Positions 63,379 to 64,000 of a DNA stretch of 64,000 nucleotides are shown here, piece by piece. The notes beneath the pieces were generated by a model. The model saw nothing but the letters and a program-made list of their open reading frames with translations, did not search any database and had not been told where the DNA came from. The stretch is from positions 620,001 through 684,000 of the forward strand of contig JAXLRU010000003.1 of the NCBI GenBank assembly GCA_046330935.1. The letters run 5' to 3'. The number at the start of each line of letters is the position of its first letter. Positions within the stretch are counted from its first letter, which is position 1. The translations under genes and the position numbers were made by a program. Origin of the DNA: JAXLRU01 sp046330935. GTDB lineage: Bacteria; Actinomycetota; Actinomycetes; Actinomycetales; Kineosporiaceae.

Positions 63379-63567
63379 AGGCGCGACGAAGGCAGTCCGT
63401 GGGCGCCGGGGTCCGGATCCCTTCGGCTCGAGGGTCGAGGCACGTTGTCCCGGTGCCGGGGCGCGTCAAGTTAGGCAGCGGTTACTGATGTGGGACAGCA
63501 CACATCACCCTAGAGTCGCCGCAGACGTCTGACTGACGGTCGGCGCACGCCTTTACGAGGAGCGGAG

Positions 63568-64000
63568 ATGTCCTTCTCTCATGCGGTGGGCGGCCTGCGG
63601 CATCGAACAACGTCGCGCCAGCAAGGGTCGGATCGGCCTGCCGATGCAGGTGTTGTTGCTCCCACCAACCTCGGCGCGAAAGCCGACGTGCGCTCCCGAC
63701 TCACCTTCGGCTGGACCCCCATCGCAGGCGGGGTGGCTCGGCACGCGGTCTTCAAATGGAAGAACCGCATCTACGGAATAGCCATGAATGCCGACGCGAC
63801 CGATCCGTCCAGCTGGACGTCTGTGGCGCTGCAGGTTGACAACAAGCCCGATGCCGACGTCACGTGGAAGGAGGCCTCGCTCGAGCTGACGGACGCAGCG
63901 GGCGAGACCTTCGTCGACATGGCCCGTGCCTCTGCGCGAAGCATGACGTACGACCTGCTCACACGGAACTGCTACACCGTCGTGCTGGTGGCGCTCAACG
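63568..64000 (+). CDS. Unrecognised protein, 3' end outside window
   Basis: ATG 63568 has GAGGAGCGGAG just upstream and opens a frame that runs to the window end (144 codons seen). The start reads MSFSHAVGGLRHRTTSRQQG, later VFKWKNRIYGIAMNADATD and SWTSVALQVDNKPDADVTWK. The mix looks like a soluble, partly beta protein; there is no signal peptide. Codon use is less GC-biased than in the genes to its left. No family could be named. A -10-like TAGAGT lies at 63511-63516. Confidence 0.55.
   Translation, partial: MSFSHAVGGLRHRTTSRQQGSDRPADAGVVAPTNLGAKADVRSRLTFGWTPIAGGVARHAVFKWKNRIYGIAMNADATDPSSWTSVALQVDNKPDADVTWKEASLELTDAAGETFVDMARASARSMTYDLLTRNCYTVVLVALN

Overview
The window is a very GC-rich chromosome segment of an actinomycete. 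The evidence is start codons that are often GTG, many genes with a TANNNT-like -10 box about 6 nt before the start codon (leaderless style), 4-bp ATGA/GTGA overlaps inside operons, a BldG-type antagonist, a conservon, an MFS-thymidylate kinase fusion and a 6C RNA. The order acsA ... HAD phosphatase / 6C RNA / ssd-tad locus / DECH helicase ... topA ... DNA polymerase III delta' resembles, from memory, the Rv3644c-Rv3667 neighbourhood of Mycobacterium tuberculosis. The genus cannot be fixed from this alone.

Layout. 1-9.6 kb: end of a membrane protein gene, acetyl-CoA synthetase (acsA) with a Crp-like box, a lower-GC XRE-metallopeptidase/PIN gene pair, an OmpR-type two-component system and a DUF4173 membrane protein. 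9.6-14.2 kb: nitronate monooxygenase family enzyme, aldonolactone-oxidase family enzyme, glycerophosphodiester phosphodiesterase, lipoprotein. 14.2-21.6 kb: an SSS-family (acetate-type) symporter with its small DUF485-like partner, a LytTR response regulator and LytS-type kinase, and two related exported proteins; together they look like a carboxylate sensing and uptake unit that fits the nearby acsA. 21.9-30.8 kb: HAD phosphatase, 6C small RNA, ssd-tadABC-pilin-like operon, and a converging helicase. 31.2-36.4 kb: BldG-like antagonist and anti-sigma kinase, H+-pyrophosphatase, methyltransferase. 36.5-41.2 kb: a complete four-gene conservon. 41.6-50.8 kb: topA, MFS-thymidylate kinase fusion, delta' subunit, secreted peptidase-like lipoprotein. 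Then tRNA-Thr(CGT).

52.2-59.5 kb: a Tn3-family transposon with 41-bp terminal inverted repeats (one mismatch) and a 5-bp target duplication (AGGTA). It sits inside the 3' end of a MerR-type regulator gene. The body of that regulator lies to the right of the element and its last 26 codons lie to the left. The cargo is LspA, a SAM methyltransferase, a small CDF-like cation transporter and a CmtR-like ArsR repressor, with UppP divergent. This is a pbrBC-like arrangement that suggests lead/cadmium/zinc handling. The transposase gene carries a frameshift.

59.5-64 kb: the interrupted MerR gene with a divergent SnoaL-like gene, an Old Yellow Enzyme reductase, a quinone-oxidoreductase-like enzyme divergent from a MarR regulator with two clear operators, and the start of an unrecognised gene. 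Coordinates and motifs were read by eye; family names come from motif recognition, not database searches.
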